From JABILX01 sp041648305 (GTDB lineage Bacteria > Patescibacteriota > Gracilibacteria > UBA1369 > LOWO2-01-FULL-3), in the NCBI GenBank assembly GCA_041648305.1, contig JBAZPI010000001.1, positions 1 to 64,000 of the forward strand: DNA of 64,000 nucleotides, read 5' to 3'. Each line of letters begins with the position of its first letter. Position 1 is the stretch's first letter. Below the pieces are notes generated by a model, which saw only the letters and a list, made by a program, of their open reading frames with translations, did not search any database and was not told the DNA's origin. The translations under genes and the position numbers were made by a program. This document shows, one piece after another, positions 26,148-35,644 of the stretch.

Positions 26148-26789
26148 ATGAAGGCCCCTCATTCAACCAAACCTTTGCCTAAAACGAAAAAGGGTTTTTT
26201 CGTGGCCGGTGTTGATGAAGCGGGAAGAGGTCCGTGGGCCGGTCCTCTGATTGCGGCCGCGGTAATCCTGAAGCCACAACAAAAACTCCCCGGTCTCAAT
26301 GATTCGAAAAAACTTTCAAGCCTAAAAAGAGAACGTTTTTACGAAAAAATCACAAAAAGTTGTATTTCATACGCGGTAGGGGAGGTTTCGAACGATTTTA
26401 TAGATCAATATGGGCTCACGAAAGCATGTCAGGAAGTGAACATATTGGCGTTAAAACAGCTCAGACCGCAGCCGAATTACGTTTTATTCGATGGTAGAGA
26501 CAAGCAAACAACAAAAATCCCGCATAAAACGATAATAAAAGGGGATACATTTGTCCGCGAAATAATGGCGGCATCGATTATCGCAAAAGTAACGAGGGAT
26601 AGAAAAATGCTGGAATTTGCGAGAAAATACCCGGCCTATCAATTTGAAAAACATAAAGGCTATGGAACGCGTCTGCATCAAGCTCTACTAAATCGTCACA
26701 AACCTTGCGCGATTCATCGGAAAAGTTATACTCCAATTAATGAAAATAATAATCATCGGCAACTACGGCGCAAACAACCTCGGGGATGA
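26148..26789 (+). CDS. rnhB: Ribonuclease HII
   Basis: Cuts RNA in RNA-DNA hybrids and at single ribonucleotides in DNA. The 213-aa product carries VDEAGRGPWAGP, with the first catalytic Asp-Glu, plus a second conserved acidic residue in LFDGRD and the HKGYGT segment typical of RNase HII. The C-terminal ~16 residues overlap the start of csaB by 50 bp in another frame and look non-conserved. The rplS-rnhB order is common in bacteria. Confidence 0.93.
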   Translation: MKAPHSTKPLPKTKKGFFVAGVDEAGRGPWAGPLIAAAVILKPQQKLPGLNDSKKLSSLKRERFYEKITKSCISYAVGEVSNDFIDQYGLTKACQEVNILALKQLRPQPNYVLFDGRDKQTTKIPHKTIIKGDTFVREIMAASIIAKVTRDRKMLEFARKYPAYQFEKHKGYGTRLHQALLNRHKPCAIHRKSYTPINENNNHRQLRRKQPRG

Positions 26790-27849
26790 ATTGATCTTGG
26801 AAGGACTCCTGAAAACAATCCGTAAAATCAAACCAGCCGCGGACATCGTGGTACTATCGGCAGATCCTAAAAAAACAAAGGAAAAATTCGAAGTAAGATC
26901 GGTTTTGAAATTCCCGGCAGGCCTAAGAACGTTTTTCAAATACATACTTTTCGGACATTGCTGGAAAACAATAAAAGAAGTCAGGAATTGCGATTTCGTT
27001 ATCGTCGGTGGCGGAGGATTATTCGACGATACAAGATTCAAAGCAATATGGATTTGGACCGTGCAAACAGCCATAGCATACATCCTCAGACGCAAAGTTA
27101 TTATGTATGGTCAAAGCATAAAACCCTTAAAATCAAGGCTCGCACAAAAAATAGTAAAAAGACTCTTCAAAAAAGCGGTTTTTATAGCCGTGCGAGACGA
27201 AGATTCAAAGGAAGTCCTCAAAACTCTGCTAAAAGGAGGTCAAATTTATACAATGCCCGACCTCATTTTCAATCTGGAACCGAAGTTCGAGCAAGCAAAA
27301 GAAAACAAGATATTGATTTGTATGAGAGACCACACCGGTAAGCCGAAAGATTTCGATAAAAACGTAACGGTATTTTTAAATCATTTACTCCACGAAGATA
27401 AAAATTTTAAAATAGAATTTTTCCCTTTTCAAAAAGGATCTGACGAAAAATACCACTCATCATTAATAGAAAAAATAACGGATAAGGACAGAACGCTCAA
27501 ACACGAATACACGGACGAAAGACACAAAGTGGAAAGCCTCTTCACGGAATCCAAGCTCATATTCGGAGTAAGGCTGCACAGTATTTTGATGGCAATAAAC
27601 ACGGGAACACCTTTCATTGCCATAAACTACAATCCAAAAGTAAAAAATATTTTAAAAACGCTGAATCTCGGGCAATTCGTGCTGGACCCAAAAGACGTAA
27701 CCCCGCAAACATTACTTTCACTATATGAGAGGATAATGGGAGAAGAAAACAAAATTCGAATAAAACTTAGAGAAGTGAAGCATTCACAAGCTCAAAAACA
27801 TCTGTTAATAGAAGAAAAACTCAAAAGCTTCCTGGAAAGCCGCGATTAG
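26740..27849 (+). CDS. csaB: Polysaccharide pyruvyl transferase, CsaB type
   Basis: By family it transfers pyruvate from PEP to a secondary cell-wall polysaccharide, making the ketal that SLH domains recognise. The 369-aa product has the N-terminal GNYGANNLGDE signature, the FVIVGGGGLFDD loop, and the C-terminal FGVRLHSILMAINTGTPFIAI block typical of the CsaB/WcaK superfamily. It starts 50 bp inside rnhB and is probably translated from the same message. An SLH-domain protein is encoded at 54156-56045, which supports a functional pairing. Substrate specificity is not readable from sequence. Confidence 0.88.
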   Translation: MKIIIIGNYGANNLGDELILEGLLKTIRKIKPAADIVVLSADPKKTKEKFEVRSVLKFPAGLRTFFKYILFGHCWKTIKEVRNCDFVIVGGGGLFDDTRFKAIWIWTVQTAIAYILRRKVIMYGQSIKPLKSRLAQKIVKRLFKKAVFIAVRDEDSKEVLKTLLKGGQIYTMPDLIFNLEPKFEQAKENKILICMRDHTGKPKDFDKNVTVFLNHLLHEDKNFKIEFFPFQKGSDEKYHSSLIEKITDKDRTLKHEYTDERHKVESLFTESKLIFGVRLHSILMAINTGTPFIAINYNPKVKNILKTLNLGQFVLDPKDVTPQTLLSLYERIMGEENKIRIKLREVKHSQAQKHLLIEEKLKSFLESRD

Positions 27850-27871
27850 GTTCCCAGGATTGCGATTCACG

Positions 27872-28741
27872 CTAAATCAACTTGTTTTCCATCAAATACT
27901 TGCGCGAAGTTTTTGAATTACGCTCTGCATTGCGCTCTGAATTACGCTCGTTTGCGTCGCGCTCATGATCATCGATTTTTCTCTGTTCTCTATCTGAAAG
28001 ATCCAGTTTTTCGTCGATGTATCTTAATTCGCTTTTCTGAACAAGCTGAGAAGCTTCAAGCAAACTATCAAACGACTCGCCACAGTCTCCCCAAAACCCT
28101 TCTAAAATTTCGTAAGATAACGTACCCTGTTCAACGTAGAAGTTGTTTACGTCGGTAATCTCCAGTTCTCCTCTATTGGAGGGCTTTAGCCCTCTTATAA
28201 TGTCAAAGATTTGGTAGTCGTACATGTATACGCCGGTGACGGCAAAAGGAGAATCAGGCTTTTTTGGCTTTTCTGTGATTCTTACAATTTTATTCCCGCT
28301 GATCGTGGGCACGCCATAACTTTCTGGTCTTCCAATTTTTTTAATGAAAATTTTGGCTCCCTTCGATTGAAGATCAAAGTTAGCCGCAGCTTGAGAAATA
28401 TCATCCTGAATAACATTATCTCCAAGTATAACGCATATCTTTTCTCCACCCACAAATCTTTCCGCCAATCCCAACGCGTGAGCGATTCCTCCAGCGTCTT
28501 CTTGTACTTCATACGACAAGCGCACGCCGAGGTGGCTCCCGGAACCAAGCAACTCCAGGAAATGGCCGGCATGTCCTTTGCCGGAAATTATCAAAATATC
28601 CCTGATACCAGCGCGTTTTAAAGCGAATAGGGGATAGTAAACCATCGGTTTACTGTAAACGTTAAGAAGGTGTTTATTCGTCACCTTGGTCAACGGATAG
28701 AGCCGACTGCCTGTTCCCCCAGCCAAAACAATACCTTTCAT
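27872..28741 (-). CDS. rfbA: Glucose-1-phosphate thymidylyltransferase
   Basis: Makes dTDP-glucose from dTTP and glucose-1-phosphate, the first step towards dTDP-deoxysugars. The 289-aa product has the nucleotide-binding LAGGTGSRLYPLT, the FALKRAGI segment, ILGDNV, and FAVTGVYMYD. The family C-terminus is followed by an Asn/Glu/Arg/Ser-rich tail (ERNSERNAERNS). Its DNA has a GCGACGCAAACG word like the in-frame GC-rich element found in neighbouring genes. It is the last gene of the minus-strand dTDP-sugar cluster, convergent with csaB, and separated from rfbD by a palindromic repeat. Confidence 0.94.
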   Translation of the reverse strand: MKGIVLAGGTGSRLYPLTKVTNKHLLNVYSKPMVYYPLFALKRAGIRDILIISGKGHAGHFLELLGSGSHLGVRLSYEVQEDAGGIAHALGLAERFVGGEKICVILGDNVIQDDISQAAANFDLQSKGAKIFIKKIGRPESYGVPTISGNKIVRITEKPKKPDSPFAVTGVYMYDYQIFDIIRGLKPSNRGELEITDVNNFYVEQGTLSYEILEGFWGDCGESFDSLLEASQLVQKSELRYIDEKLDLSDREQRKIDDHERDANERNSERNAERNSKTSRKYLMENKLI

Positions 28742-28805
28742 ACTGGAAACTTAACATCAGATTGAAGATTTGTAAAGCGAAGTGGTGTGCGAATTGATCC
28801 CGGAA

Positions 28806-28911
28806 TTCTATCCCGGGAAGCATTTTTTGAACCTGGAGTTTTTCTATCCCGGGAAATCTTCCCGGGATGCATTTTTTGAACCTGAGGATTTTCTATCCCG
28901 GGATCCATTAT
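28806..28911. repeat. Dispersed palindromic repeat, locus C (ATCCCGGGAT type)
   Basis: Four CCCGGG palindromes in about 105 bp, with TTCTATCCCGGGA units alternating with GCATTTTTTGAACCTG. This is the variant also seen at the end of locus B. It occupies the gap between rfbD and rfbA and touches the rfbD stop codon. Confidence 0.75.
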
Positions 28912-29864
28912 AACATCTTCAAATATTCCCCCAACGCCTCATCCCACTTCCTCATTTTCGGCAGTTTTGTATTGACCAATATCGAATTTTTCGGTCTCTG
29001 CGCAGCAGTTCTGTATTGCGCTGTGGAAATCCGTCCGACCTCGACACGAAGTTCAGCCAATTCAAAAATTCTAACAGCAAATTCATACCAACTGCAAAAT
29101 CCGTCTCCAGTTAGATGGTAAATCCCAAAATTAGGCAAATGATTAGGCGAATGATCCGGAAATTTCATCAAAAACTCATCAATCACGGCGCGGACTAGAT
29201 CGGCAGTATAAGTGGGGGAGCCAAATTGGTCACAAACGACATTCAAACCCTCTCTCTCCCCACGTAAAACTTCACCACCAAGCCGAAGCATCGTATCAAC
29301 AAAATTCCCGCCGCCGCTGCCGCCAACGTCACCACCGCCGCTGCCGCCACCAGCACCGGCCGGACGAGATGGGCGAGGCCCGTAAAGCCAAGATGTTCTC
29401 ACTATAAAAAATCGAGCCATTTCCTTCTGAATAAATTCCTCGGCTTTGAATTTTGTTTCACCATAAACATTCAAAGGATTGGGCATCGCGTCCTCCTTAT
29501 AACCGCCATCTGAAACATCCTTATGCCCGTCAAAAACATAGTCAGTACTGAAATGAATCAAAATAGCTCCGTGCTTATCGCAGAGCGAAGCGATGTTCTT
29601 AACCGCCGCAGCATTCAAAGCAAAAGCTTCTTTCTTCTCGAACTCCGCCTCATCAACATTCGTATATCCGGTACAATTCACAACAACATCCGGCAAAACA
29701 GCGTCAAAAATTCCGCTCATAGCACGCGAATCGGTTACATCAAGATCATCCCGATCAAGCGCCACAACTTCAAAGCCGCCAGCCAAGCTGCCCCCCAAGC
29801 CGCCCAATTGTTTTTCGAACTGGCTTCCAAGCATTCCATTTTTGCCCAAAAGTAAAACTTTCAT
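28908..29864 (-). CDS. rfbD: dTDP-4-dehydrorhamnose reductase
   Basis: The last step of dTDP-rhamnose synthesis, NADPH-dependent. The 318-aa SDR-fold protein starts with the nucleotide-binding LLGKNGMLGSQFEKQL, has STDYVFDG, and the catalytic YGETKFKAEE (YxxxK). An insertion of ~20 residues, very rich in Gly (residues ~165-187), interrupts the conserved WLYG region and its following helix. It looks like a simple-sequence expansion in a loop. The stop codon lies in repeat C, and its start overlaps the upstream transporter gene by 4 bp. Confidence 0.9.
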   Translation of the reverse strand: MKVLLLGKNGMLGSQFEKQLGGLGGSLAGGFEVVALDRDDLDVTDSRAMSGIFDAVLPDVVVNCTGYTNVDEAEFEKKEAFALNAAAVKNIASLCDKHGAILIHFSTDYVFDGHKDVSDGGYKEDAMPNPLNVYGETKFKAEEFIQKEMARFFIVRTSWLYGPRPSRPAGAGGGSGGGDVGGSGGGNFVDTMLRLGGEVLRGEREGLNVVCDQFGSPTYTADLVRAVIDEFLMKFPDHSPNHLPNFGIYHLTGDGFCSWYEFAVRIFELAELRVEVGRISTAQYRTAAQRPKNSILVNTKLPKMRKWDEALGEYLKML

Positions 29865-30178
29865 GATTTAACAAATAAAAGTACAATTCCAATCACGATA
29901 ACTCCAATTCCAACGTACTGTAAAAGCCCGATTTGCTCCTTGAAATACAAAACTCCCAGCGAAGTTGCGGCAATCGTCGAAACCGCGATCCAAAGAATAT
30001 TAACGATCGCCATCCCCTCATGCTTCAAAGACAAACTGAAAAACACACCGGAAACCGCCCAAGCAAGCGAACATAACAGAATAAAAAACCACTTATCGGT
30101 AAGCGAATACATCTTCCCAAAATAGACCGCGAAAAGATCGAAAACTTCTATCAGAAACACGTAAAATGCCAGCATCAT
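29861..30178 (-). CDS. Small multidrug resistance (EmrE-like) membrane protein
   Basis: 105 aa with four predicted membrane helices covering nearly the whole chain, as in the SMR/EamA-half family. The conserved Glu is in the first helix (LIEVFDLFAVYF), and the last helix is IGIGVIVIGIVLLF. The ATGA overlap with rfbD implies coupling. In this context it may flip a lipid-linked sugar precursor rather than export drugs, as ArnE/F-type relatives do. That is an inference from position. Confidence 0.75.
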   Translation of the reverse strand: MMLAFYVFLIEVFDLFAVYFGKMYSLTDKWFFILLCSLAWAVSGVFFSLSLKHEGMAIVNILWIAVSTIAATSLGVLYFKEQIGLLQYVGIGVIVIGIVLLFVKS

Positions 30179-30188
30179 AAGCCTAAAA

Positions 30189-31901
30189 TTATGACTTCAA
30201 GAATTTAAGAACTTCTTTTACAACGTTCGCCGTTTTGACGCTCTTCGGAGCTGAACCTGTTTTCCGCTCTTTCCATTCAACTCCTCCGGCTTCAAGAGAC
30301 CTTTTGCTAACAACTAATCGCAGTGGAATCCCTATTAAATCAGCATCATTGAGCTTAACTCCAGCGGATTCATCGCGATCGTCGTACAAAACCTCGACAC
30401 TTTCACCGGCTAAATCTTTATACAATTTCTCGGCGGCATCCGTGACGATTTCGTCCGCGCCCAAAGAAACAATATGTACCAAATAAGGCGCAACACTTTT
30501 TGGCCAAATAATTCCTTTTTCATCATGACTCACCTCAACTATAGTTCCGACAAGACGCGTATTCCCGATTCCATAACATCCCATAATTACAGGTTGAGAT
30601 TTACCGTCCGGCCCAGAAACGCTAAAGCCAATATCATCGGTATATCTCGTTCCAAGTTTGAAAATATTTCCGGCCTCAACGGCTTTCATTTCCTTCAAAG
30701 TCTTGCCGCATGTCTTGCATTTGAAACTGCCCTTAACTTCAAGAAAATCCGCAAAATCTTTAACGGTAAAATCACGGGCCAAATTGACGTTAACTAAATC
30801 TTTATCAAGCTTGTTCGCGCCTGTCACGAAATTCTTAACATTTTTAATTGAATGATCAGCGACAAAACTTAAACCGGCTTTTTTAGGTGGATTAACAGGG
30901 GAAATGAAGCCTTGGACCAACCCAGCACGTCGCAAAATTTCGGGACTTACAGCCCTAAGTTTTTTGCCAAAATATCTCTCCAACTTGCATTCATTCACAC
31001 CCAAATCCCCTCTGATACAAACGCCGACAAGCCCCGCCCCTTCAACTTCGTAAACAACAGTCTTCAAAATTTTCCACTCAGGCACATCATGCGCTTTTGC
31101 ATTGGCGGCAACGGTAAAGCCGCGTTTAACCGCAACTTCTTTCATCGGCTCTTCTTTTTCTTTGGGCTGATCGGGATCCTCAACTTTTCCCTCAGCAATT
31201 TCAAGATTCTGCGCTGTTCCACATTTCTCACAAAGGATAATTGTATCTTCTCCAGCAGGGGTCTCAACTGAAAACTCATGCGTGATTTTATCTGTAAAAG
31301 CGCCTCCGCCTGCTTCAATTACATACGCCTTAAGCCCGCATCGTTCGTAAACGCGCAAATAAGCATCCTTCGCCCGCTCGTAATATTTATTCAAGTCATC
31401 ATCGGTCGTGTGGAAGCTGTACATATCCTTCATCCCAAACTCACGACCGCGAATAAGCCCGGATTTTGCCCTTGGCTCATCGCGAAACTTAGCCTGAATC
31501 TGATATACGGATAAAGGAAGATCTTTGTATGATTGGACATATTTTTTCACAAGTGGAGTAACGATCTCCTCATGACTCGGCCCAAGCACAAATTCCTGAT
31601 CGTCAGTTCCCTTGGTTCTATAGAGAACATCATCCATTGTTTGATCGCGTCCGGTATCCTTCCAAACCTGGCGGGAATGCAGCACCGGCATAATAATTTC
31701 CTGTCCGTCGACGGCATCCATTTCTTCGCGAATAATCTGATTTACCTTCTTTAAAACGCGCACTCCAAGAGGTAGAAAATTGTAGACTCCGGCCGATTGC
31801 TTCTCCACAAAACCAGCTTGAGTCAAGAGTCGGGCGTTGACGCTATCTGCGTCATGTGGAGCGGTGTGACGAGTCTTACCGAACAATTTTGAGTATTTCA
31901 T
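30189..31901 (-). CDS. proS: Prolyl-tRNA synthetase (bacterial type with editing insert)
   Basis: Charges tRNA-Pro. The 570-aa product has class II motifs (KFRDEPRAKSGLIRGREFGMKD), the YbaK-like editing insertion (~225-395) between motifs 2 and 3, and a C-terminal anticodon domain. This is the bacterial-type layout and usual length. Two Cys pairs (CEKCG and CKTCG) flank the insert, consistent with a metal site. It lies between sugar genes rfbB and rfbD on the same strand, an unusual interruption that puts it in the same transcription unit or a neighbouring one. Confidence 0.94.
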   Translation of the reverse strand: MKYSKLFGKTRHTAPHDADSVNARLLTQAGFVEKQSAGVYNFLPLGVRVLKKVNQIIREEMDAVDGQEIIMPVLHSRQVWKDTGRDQTMDDVLYRTKGTDDQEFVLGPSHEEIVTPLVKKYVQSYKDLPLSVYQIQAKFRDEPRAKSGLIRGREFGMKDMYSFHTTDDDLNKYYERAKDAYLRVYERCGLKAYVIEAGGGAFTDKITHEFSVETPAGEDTIILCEKCGTAQNLEIAEGKVEDPDQPKEKEEPMKEVAVKRGFTVAANAKAHDVPEWKILKTVVYEVEGAGLVGVCIRGDLGVNECKLERYFGKKLRAVSPEILRRAGLVQGFISPVNPPKKAGLSFVADHSIKNVKNFVTGANKLDKDLVNVNLARDFTVKDFADFLEVKGSFKCKTCGKTLKEMKAVEAGNIFKLGTRYTDDIGFSVSGPDGKSQPVIMGCYGIGNTRLVGTIVEVSHDEKGIIWPKSVAPYLVHIVSLGADEIVTDAAEKLYKDLAGESVEVLYDDRDESAGVKLNDADLIGIPLRLVVSKRSLEAGGVEWKERKTGSAPKSVKTANVVKEVLKFLKS

Positions 31902-31936
31902 GATCCAAATATAGCAGGATAGGAAAAAAGTGTAAA

Positions 31937-32998
31937 CTAGCGACTGGCCTTAAGCGGTTCCTTACTTATTACCCGATGTTTCCTCTCAACCAGTCTCTCG
32001 GTAAGTCTACGCACCCATTCTCCATGCTCCTGATACCAGTCGAAGGTTTTTGCAATTCCCTCTTTGAAAGTAACAGAGGGCTTCCAGCCTAATTCCTTCT
32101 GTAATTTCGATGAATCGATCGCATAGCGACGATCGTGTGCTCGGCGATCATCAACGTAAGTAATCAAACTTTCGTCCTTGCCCAAAAACTCCAAAAGAAT
32201 TTTAGTAATCTCAAGATTTGTCTTCTCATTATTTCCACCGACATTGTAAACCTCGCCAAGCCGACCGTCAGAGCAAATCACATCAATCGCCCTGCAATGG
32301 TCGATCACATACAACCAATCTCTAACATTAAGTCCATCTCCATACACCGGCACCGGCCGTCCTTCCGAAATCAATTTGAAGAAATAGGGGATTAACTTTT
32401 CGGGGAATTGATAAGGTCCGTAATTATTGCTGCACCTGCTTATCGTAACCGGCATCTGGTAAGTCTCGAAATAAGACCGCACGAGCAAATCCGCCGAGGC
32501 CTTCGTTGCCGCATACGGACAATTCGGCGCAATCGAAGTCTTCTCCGTGAAAAAATCCTTACTCCCAATTCCCAGATCTCCGTAAACTTCGTCCGTAGAA
32601 ATCTGGTGATAGCGCGCGACCGCAGTGTCGCGCGCAGCCTCTAATAAATTATGAGTTCCAACAACATTCGTCATAACGAACACGCTCGGCTCTTCGATCG
32701 ACCTGTCAACGTGCGTCTCAGCCGCAAAATTCAAAACCAAATCAAATTTCTCAGTCTCAAAAAGCGCTTCAATAAACTTCTTGTCAGCAATGTCGCCTTG
32801 AACGAACCGAAACCGATCTTCACGTGGCGAACCCGGCCCGCACTTCGCAAGTAAGTCGCTCAAATTATCGAGGTTCCCAGCATAAGTAAGCTTATCAAGA
32901 ACAACGATCTGATCGTCAGGGTACTTATCGAAATAGTAGTGAGCATAATTGCTCCCGATAAATCCAGCGCCGCCTGTTATTAAGACTTTTTTCGCCAT
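31937..32998 (-). CDS. rfbB: dTDP-glucose 4,6-dehydratase
   Basis: Converts dTDP-glucose to dTDP-4-keto-6-deoxyglucose, NAD-dependent. The 353-aa extended SDR has the Rossmann motif ITGGAGFIGSNYAHY, STDEVYGDLG, and YAATKASADLLVRSY with the catalytic Tyr-Lys. The length is typical. The start overlaps the end of the upstream cupin gene by 19 bp. With rfbA and rfbD in the same cluster this gives most of a dTDP-rhamnose-type pathway, but no rfbC epimerase is present. Confidence 0.94.
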   Translation of the reverse strand: MAKKVLITGGAGFIGSNYAHYYFDKYPDDQIVVLDKLTYAGNLDNLSDLLAKCGPGSPREDRFRFVQGDIADKKFIEALFETEKFDLVLNFAAETHVDRSIEEPSVFVMTNVVGTHNLLEAARDTAVARYHQISTDEVYGDLGIGSKDFFTEKTSIAPNCPYAATKASADLLVRSYFETYQMPVTISRCSNNYGPYQFPEKLIPYFFKLISEGRPVPVYGDGLNVRDWLYVIDHCRAIDVICSDGRLGEVYNVGGNNEKTNLEITKILLEFLGKDESLITYVDDRRAHDRRYAIDSSKLQKELGWKPSVTFKEGIAKTFDWYQEHGEWVRRLTERLVERKHRVISKEPLKASR

Positions 32999-33423
32999 TC
33001 TATAAATTCATTTAAGTCATAAATATAATCCTTGGGGTCGTAGTTTACTGAAGAAACGGCCAAAAGTACAGTACCAGGTTCAAATTCATAGAAATCGCGG
33101 TAATAATCGCCCTCCATCAAAACGCCTTCGGAAGGTCCACGGAGTTCAAACGAAACCCAATCTGTAGACGCGTTAGCGTCGCGAGCGCTAGCGAGCTTCT
33201 TGCCGCTAACTCCCCCATCATGGAATCTGCACTTCACCGCTCCCTTCTGGCAAATATAGATTTTTTTCTCGCCCTTGACACAGTGTCCGCCACGAGATCC
33301 TTTAACATCAGTTAAATAATAAATCCGCTTAACCGGCCAATCTACAAAATCCTTAAGCTCCACGGGCGTTAAGCTCCCACTCTCATCCGTAAAAGTTTTT
33401 AATGTAATTTTTTCAAGCCTCAT
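32980..33423 (-). CDS. FdtA/QdtA-like cupin, possible dTDP-sugar ketoisomerase
   Basis: A 147-aa cupin of the WxcM/FdtA family, whose members isomerise dTDP-4-keto-6-deoxyglucose to the 3-keto sugar. Family marks are KRIYYLTDVKGSRGGH and the FEPGTVLLAVSS strand pair. The usual HAHK reads HCVK here, so the second His is lost, and catalysis may be altered. An insertion (KKLASARDANAST, encoded at 33164-33204) interrupts the middle of the domain and is shared at DNA level with ruvB. It sits directly upstream of rfbB and takes the place where rfbC would be expected. Confidence 0.75.
   Translation of the reverse strand: MRLEKITLKTFTDESGSLTPVELKDFVDWPVKRIYYLTDVKGSRGGHCVKGEKKIYICQKGAVKCRFHDGGVSGKKLASARDANASTDWVSFELRGPSEGVLMEGDYYRDFYEFEPGTVLLAVSSVNYDPKDYIYDLNEFIEWRKKS
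33164..33204. repeat. In-frame GC-rich element in the cupin gene
   Basis: GTAGACGCGTTAGCGTCGCG opens a 41-bp stretch ending GCGAGCTTCTTGCC. Both ends are found again in ruvB (50943-50994), with one mismatch in the first 23 bp. The frame is preserved and the insert encodes Lys/Ala/Ser/Arg-rich residues. Confidence 0.7.
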
Positions 33424-33434
33424 CAGCTTAAAAG

Positions 33435-35603
33435 TTAAGCGATTTTAGCCTTATCATCCCCATCTCCGGTCTCGTTCTTGGTCCCAGCCTTGTCCTCAAC
33501 CACATTCCTAACTTCACCCAAAGCCCTGTGTTTCTTCTCTACCACATAAGCTTCAAAAATATCGCCTTCCTGAAGACGAATTTTGCCGGAATATTTGATG
33601 CCACACTCCTCGCCTTCGACAACTTCATTCACAGCATTTTCGCCTCTCTGCAAAGAAAGAAGATGAGCATCCTGCTCGATAACAGCTTTGTCGCGCACAA
33701 CGCGCAACTTGGCACTCTTAGGCACGCGCCCCTCCTTAACTTTACATCCAACAATCATCTCTTTTTTCTTGGTCAAGAAAATTTTTGCAACTTCCAATTT
33801 TCCAAGCTCAAGAACCACGGTATCAGGTTCAAGTAATCCGCTCAAAAGCTTCTTAACATCATCAATCAATTCGTAAATAATTTTATAACTTCTAACCTCA
33901 ACGCCTTCACGATCGGCAGTTTCCTTGACGTGGGGAGAATCAAAAACAACATGAAATCCGACCACAAACCCCTGGCTTGCACTCGCCATCATAACGTCGG
34001 ATTCATTGATCGCTCCGACTCCGCTATGAATAATCTTCAAAGCAACATCCTCATCCTTGATTTTGGCGAGAGCCCCCTTAATTGCCTCAAGAGAACCCTT
34101 CATGTCGGCCTTCAGAACGATCTTAAGGAGCTTGTTCGATTGAACACTACTGATCAACTGATTCAAAGCTGAAGATGTCGATGATTTCTGAGTGGACAAC
34201 AGAGTATCAATTTCCTTTGATTTATGCTTTACAGCTTTTTCATCGTGCATAACCTGCAAAATATCGCCGCTCAAGGGGGTAATCTCAAGCCCGGCAATCT
34301 TAACAGGCGCAGAAGGCAGAGCCTTCTGAATTCTCTTTCCGCTGGAATCGAGCATTACCTTTACTCTTCCAAAAGTCGAACCGACTATGAAATTATCGCC
34401 AAGCTTTAAAGTACCCGTATTAACCAAAACGGTCGCAACAGGCCCAAGACGATTATCGAGATCAGCCTCAATTACGGTTGCTATGGCCTCACGATCCGGA
34501 TTGGCTTTCAAGGGTTCCATATCGGCAACCAGCAAAATCATATCAAGTAAATTATCAATTCCTTCCTTTTTTAAAGCCGAAATTTGCACAGTAATCGTTT
34601 TTCCGCCCCAATCATCAGGCTGCAATCCCTGTTCGGAAAGCTCTCCTTTAACTCTATCAACATTGGCAGCAGGCTTATCGATCTTATTTATAGCCACAAT
34701 AATCGGAACTTTCGCTTCACGGGCGTGATTAATAGCTTCAATCGTCTGAGGCTTGATCCCTTCATCGGCAGCGACAACTAATATGGCTATATCGGTTACT
34801 TTCGCGCCTCGTGCTCGCATTTCAGTAAAGGCCTCATGTCCCGGAGTGTCCAAGAAAGTAATCAATCTCCCTCTCTTTTCAACCTGATAGGCGCCAATAT
34901 GCTGTGTTATTCCGCCGGATTCGCCTTCGACCACATGTGTTTCACGAATGGCATCCAATAATTTCGTCTTCCCATGGTCGACATGTCCCATCACGACAAC
35001 AACCGGAGGACGGATTTTCAGAACACTTTCATCTTCTTCCTTCAACAATTTGCTAATATCTCTTTCCAAAATTTCACCGGCGCTCGCGGATCCGTGGCGC
35101 TTCTTAACCTGAATTCCGAGATCTGCGGAAACAATCAAAACAGTCTCGAAATCGATCTGCTGATTGATATTCGCCAAGATTCCATTTTTCATTAACACAC
35201 CAATAATTTTCGCAACACTAATACCGGTTTTTTCAGCCAACTCCTTGACTGAAATCACATCAGGAATCTCAACTGCTCCAGAAATATCAGAAGCTATCCG
35301 CGGAGTTGCATGAACAACTTCCTCTTTTCTCGTTTTTTTCTTATCTTCCTTGCCGGCCATTTTTTTCCTCTGGCTTTTAACAATTTCCTTTTCCCGTTCT
35401 TGATGGATAAGTTCGTCGTAAACTTCGGCGACATCCATGTCTTCGGTGCTTGCTGCGACGCTTTCCACAGCCACGACCAACTCAGCAACCTCGTCATCAA
35501 CGGTTTTTACCGTGCTTTTCACGCCAAACCCAAGCTCATCGAGCTTTGCTCTCAACTCTTTTGAGGTCAGGTCTAATTGTTTCGCTAAATCTGTAAGCTT
35601 CAT
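33435..35603 (-). CDS. infB: Translation initiation factor IF-2
   Basis: A GTPase that places initiator tRNA on the 30S subunit. The 722-aa product from the ATG at 35603 ([10 protein letters not shown]) has an N-terminal IF2_N-like region and the G domain with [22 protein letters not shown] and NKIDKP. Domains II to IV follow, ending in a charged Asp/Lys tail. The frame also extends 7 codons to 35624, but [12 protein letters not shown] is the standard IF-2 beginning. It is shorter than the E. coli protein because the N-terminal region is reduced, as usual in compact genomes. It is followed closely by the sugar cluster on the same strand. Confidence 0.95.
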   Translation of the reverse strand: MKLTDLAKQLDLTSKELRAKLDELGFGVKSTVKTVDDEVAELVVAVESVAASTEDMDVAEVYDELIHQEREKEIVKSQRKKMAGKEDKKKTRKEEVVHATPRIASDISGAVEIPDVISVKELAEKTGISVAKIIGVLMKNGILANINQQIDFETVLIVSADLGIQVKKRHGSASAGEILERDISKLLKEEDESVLKIRPPVVVVMGHVDHGKTKLLDAIRETHVVEGESGGITQHIGAYQVEKRGRLITFLDTPGHEAFTEMRARGAKVTDIAILVVAADEGIKPQTIEAINHAREAKVPIIVAINKIDKPAANVDRVKGELSEQGLQPDDWGGKTITVQISALKKEGIDNLLDMILLVADMEPLKANPDREAIATVIEADLDNRLGPVATVLVNTGTLKLGDNFIVGSTFGRVKVMLDSSGKRIQKALPSAPVKIAGLEITPLSGDILQVMHDEKAVKHKSKEIDTLLSTQKSSTSSALNQLISSVQSNKLLKIVLKADMKGSLEAIKGALAKIKDEDVALKIIHSGVGAINESDVMMASASQGFVVGFHVVFDSPHVKETADREGVEVRSYKIIYELIDDVKKLLSGLLEPDTVVLELGKLEVAKIFLTKKKEMIVGCKVKEGRVPKSAKLRVVRDKAVIEQDAHLLSLQRGENAVNEVVEGEECGIKYSGKIRLQEGDIFEAYVVEKKHRALGEVRNVVEDKAGTKNETGDGDDKAKIA

Positions 35604-35644
35604 AAGCGGACATAGTCTAAGCAAACACTCCCCAGAAGTAAAGG

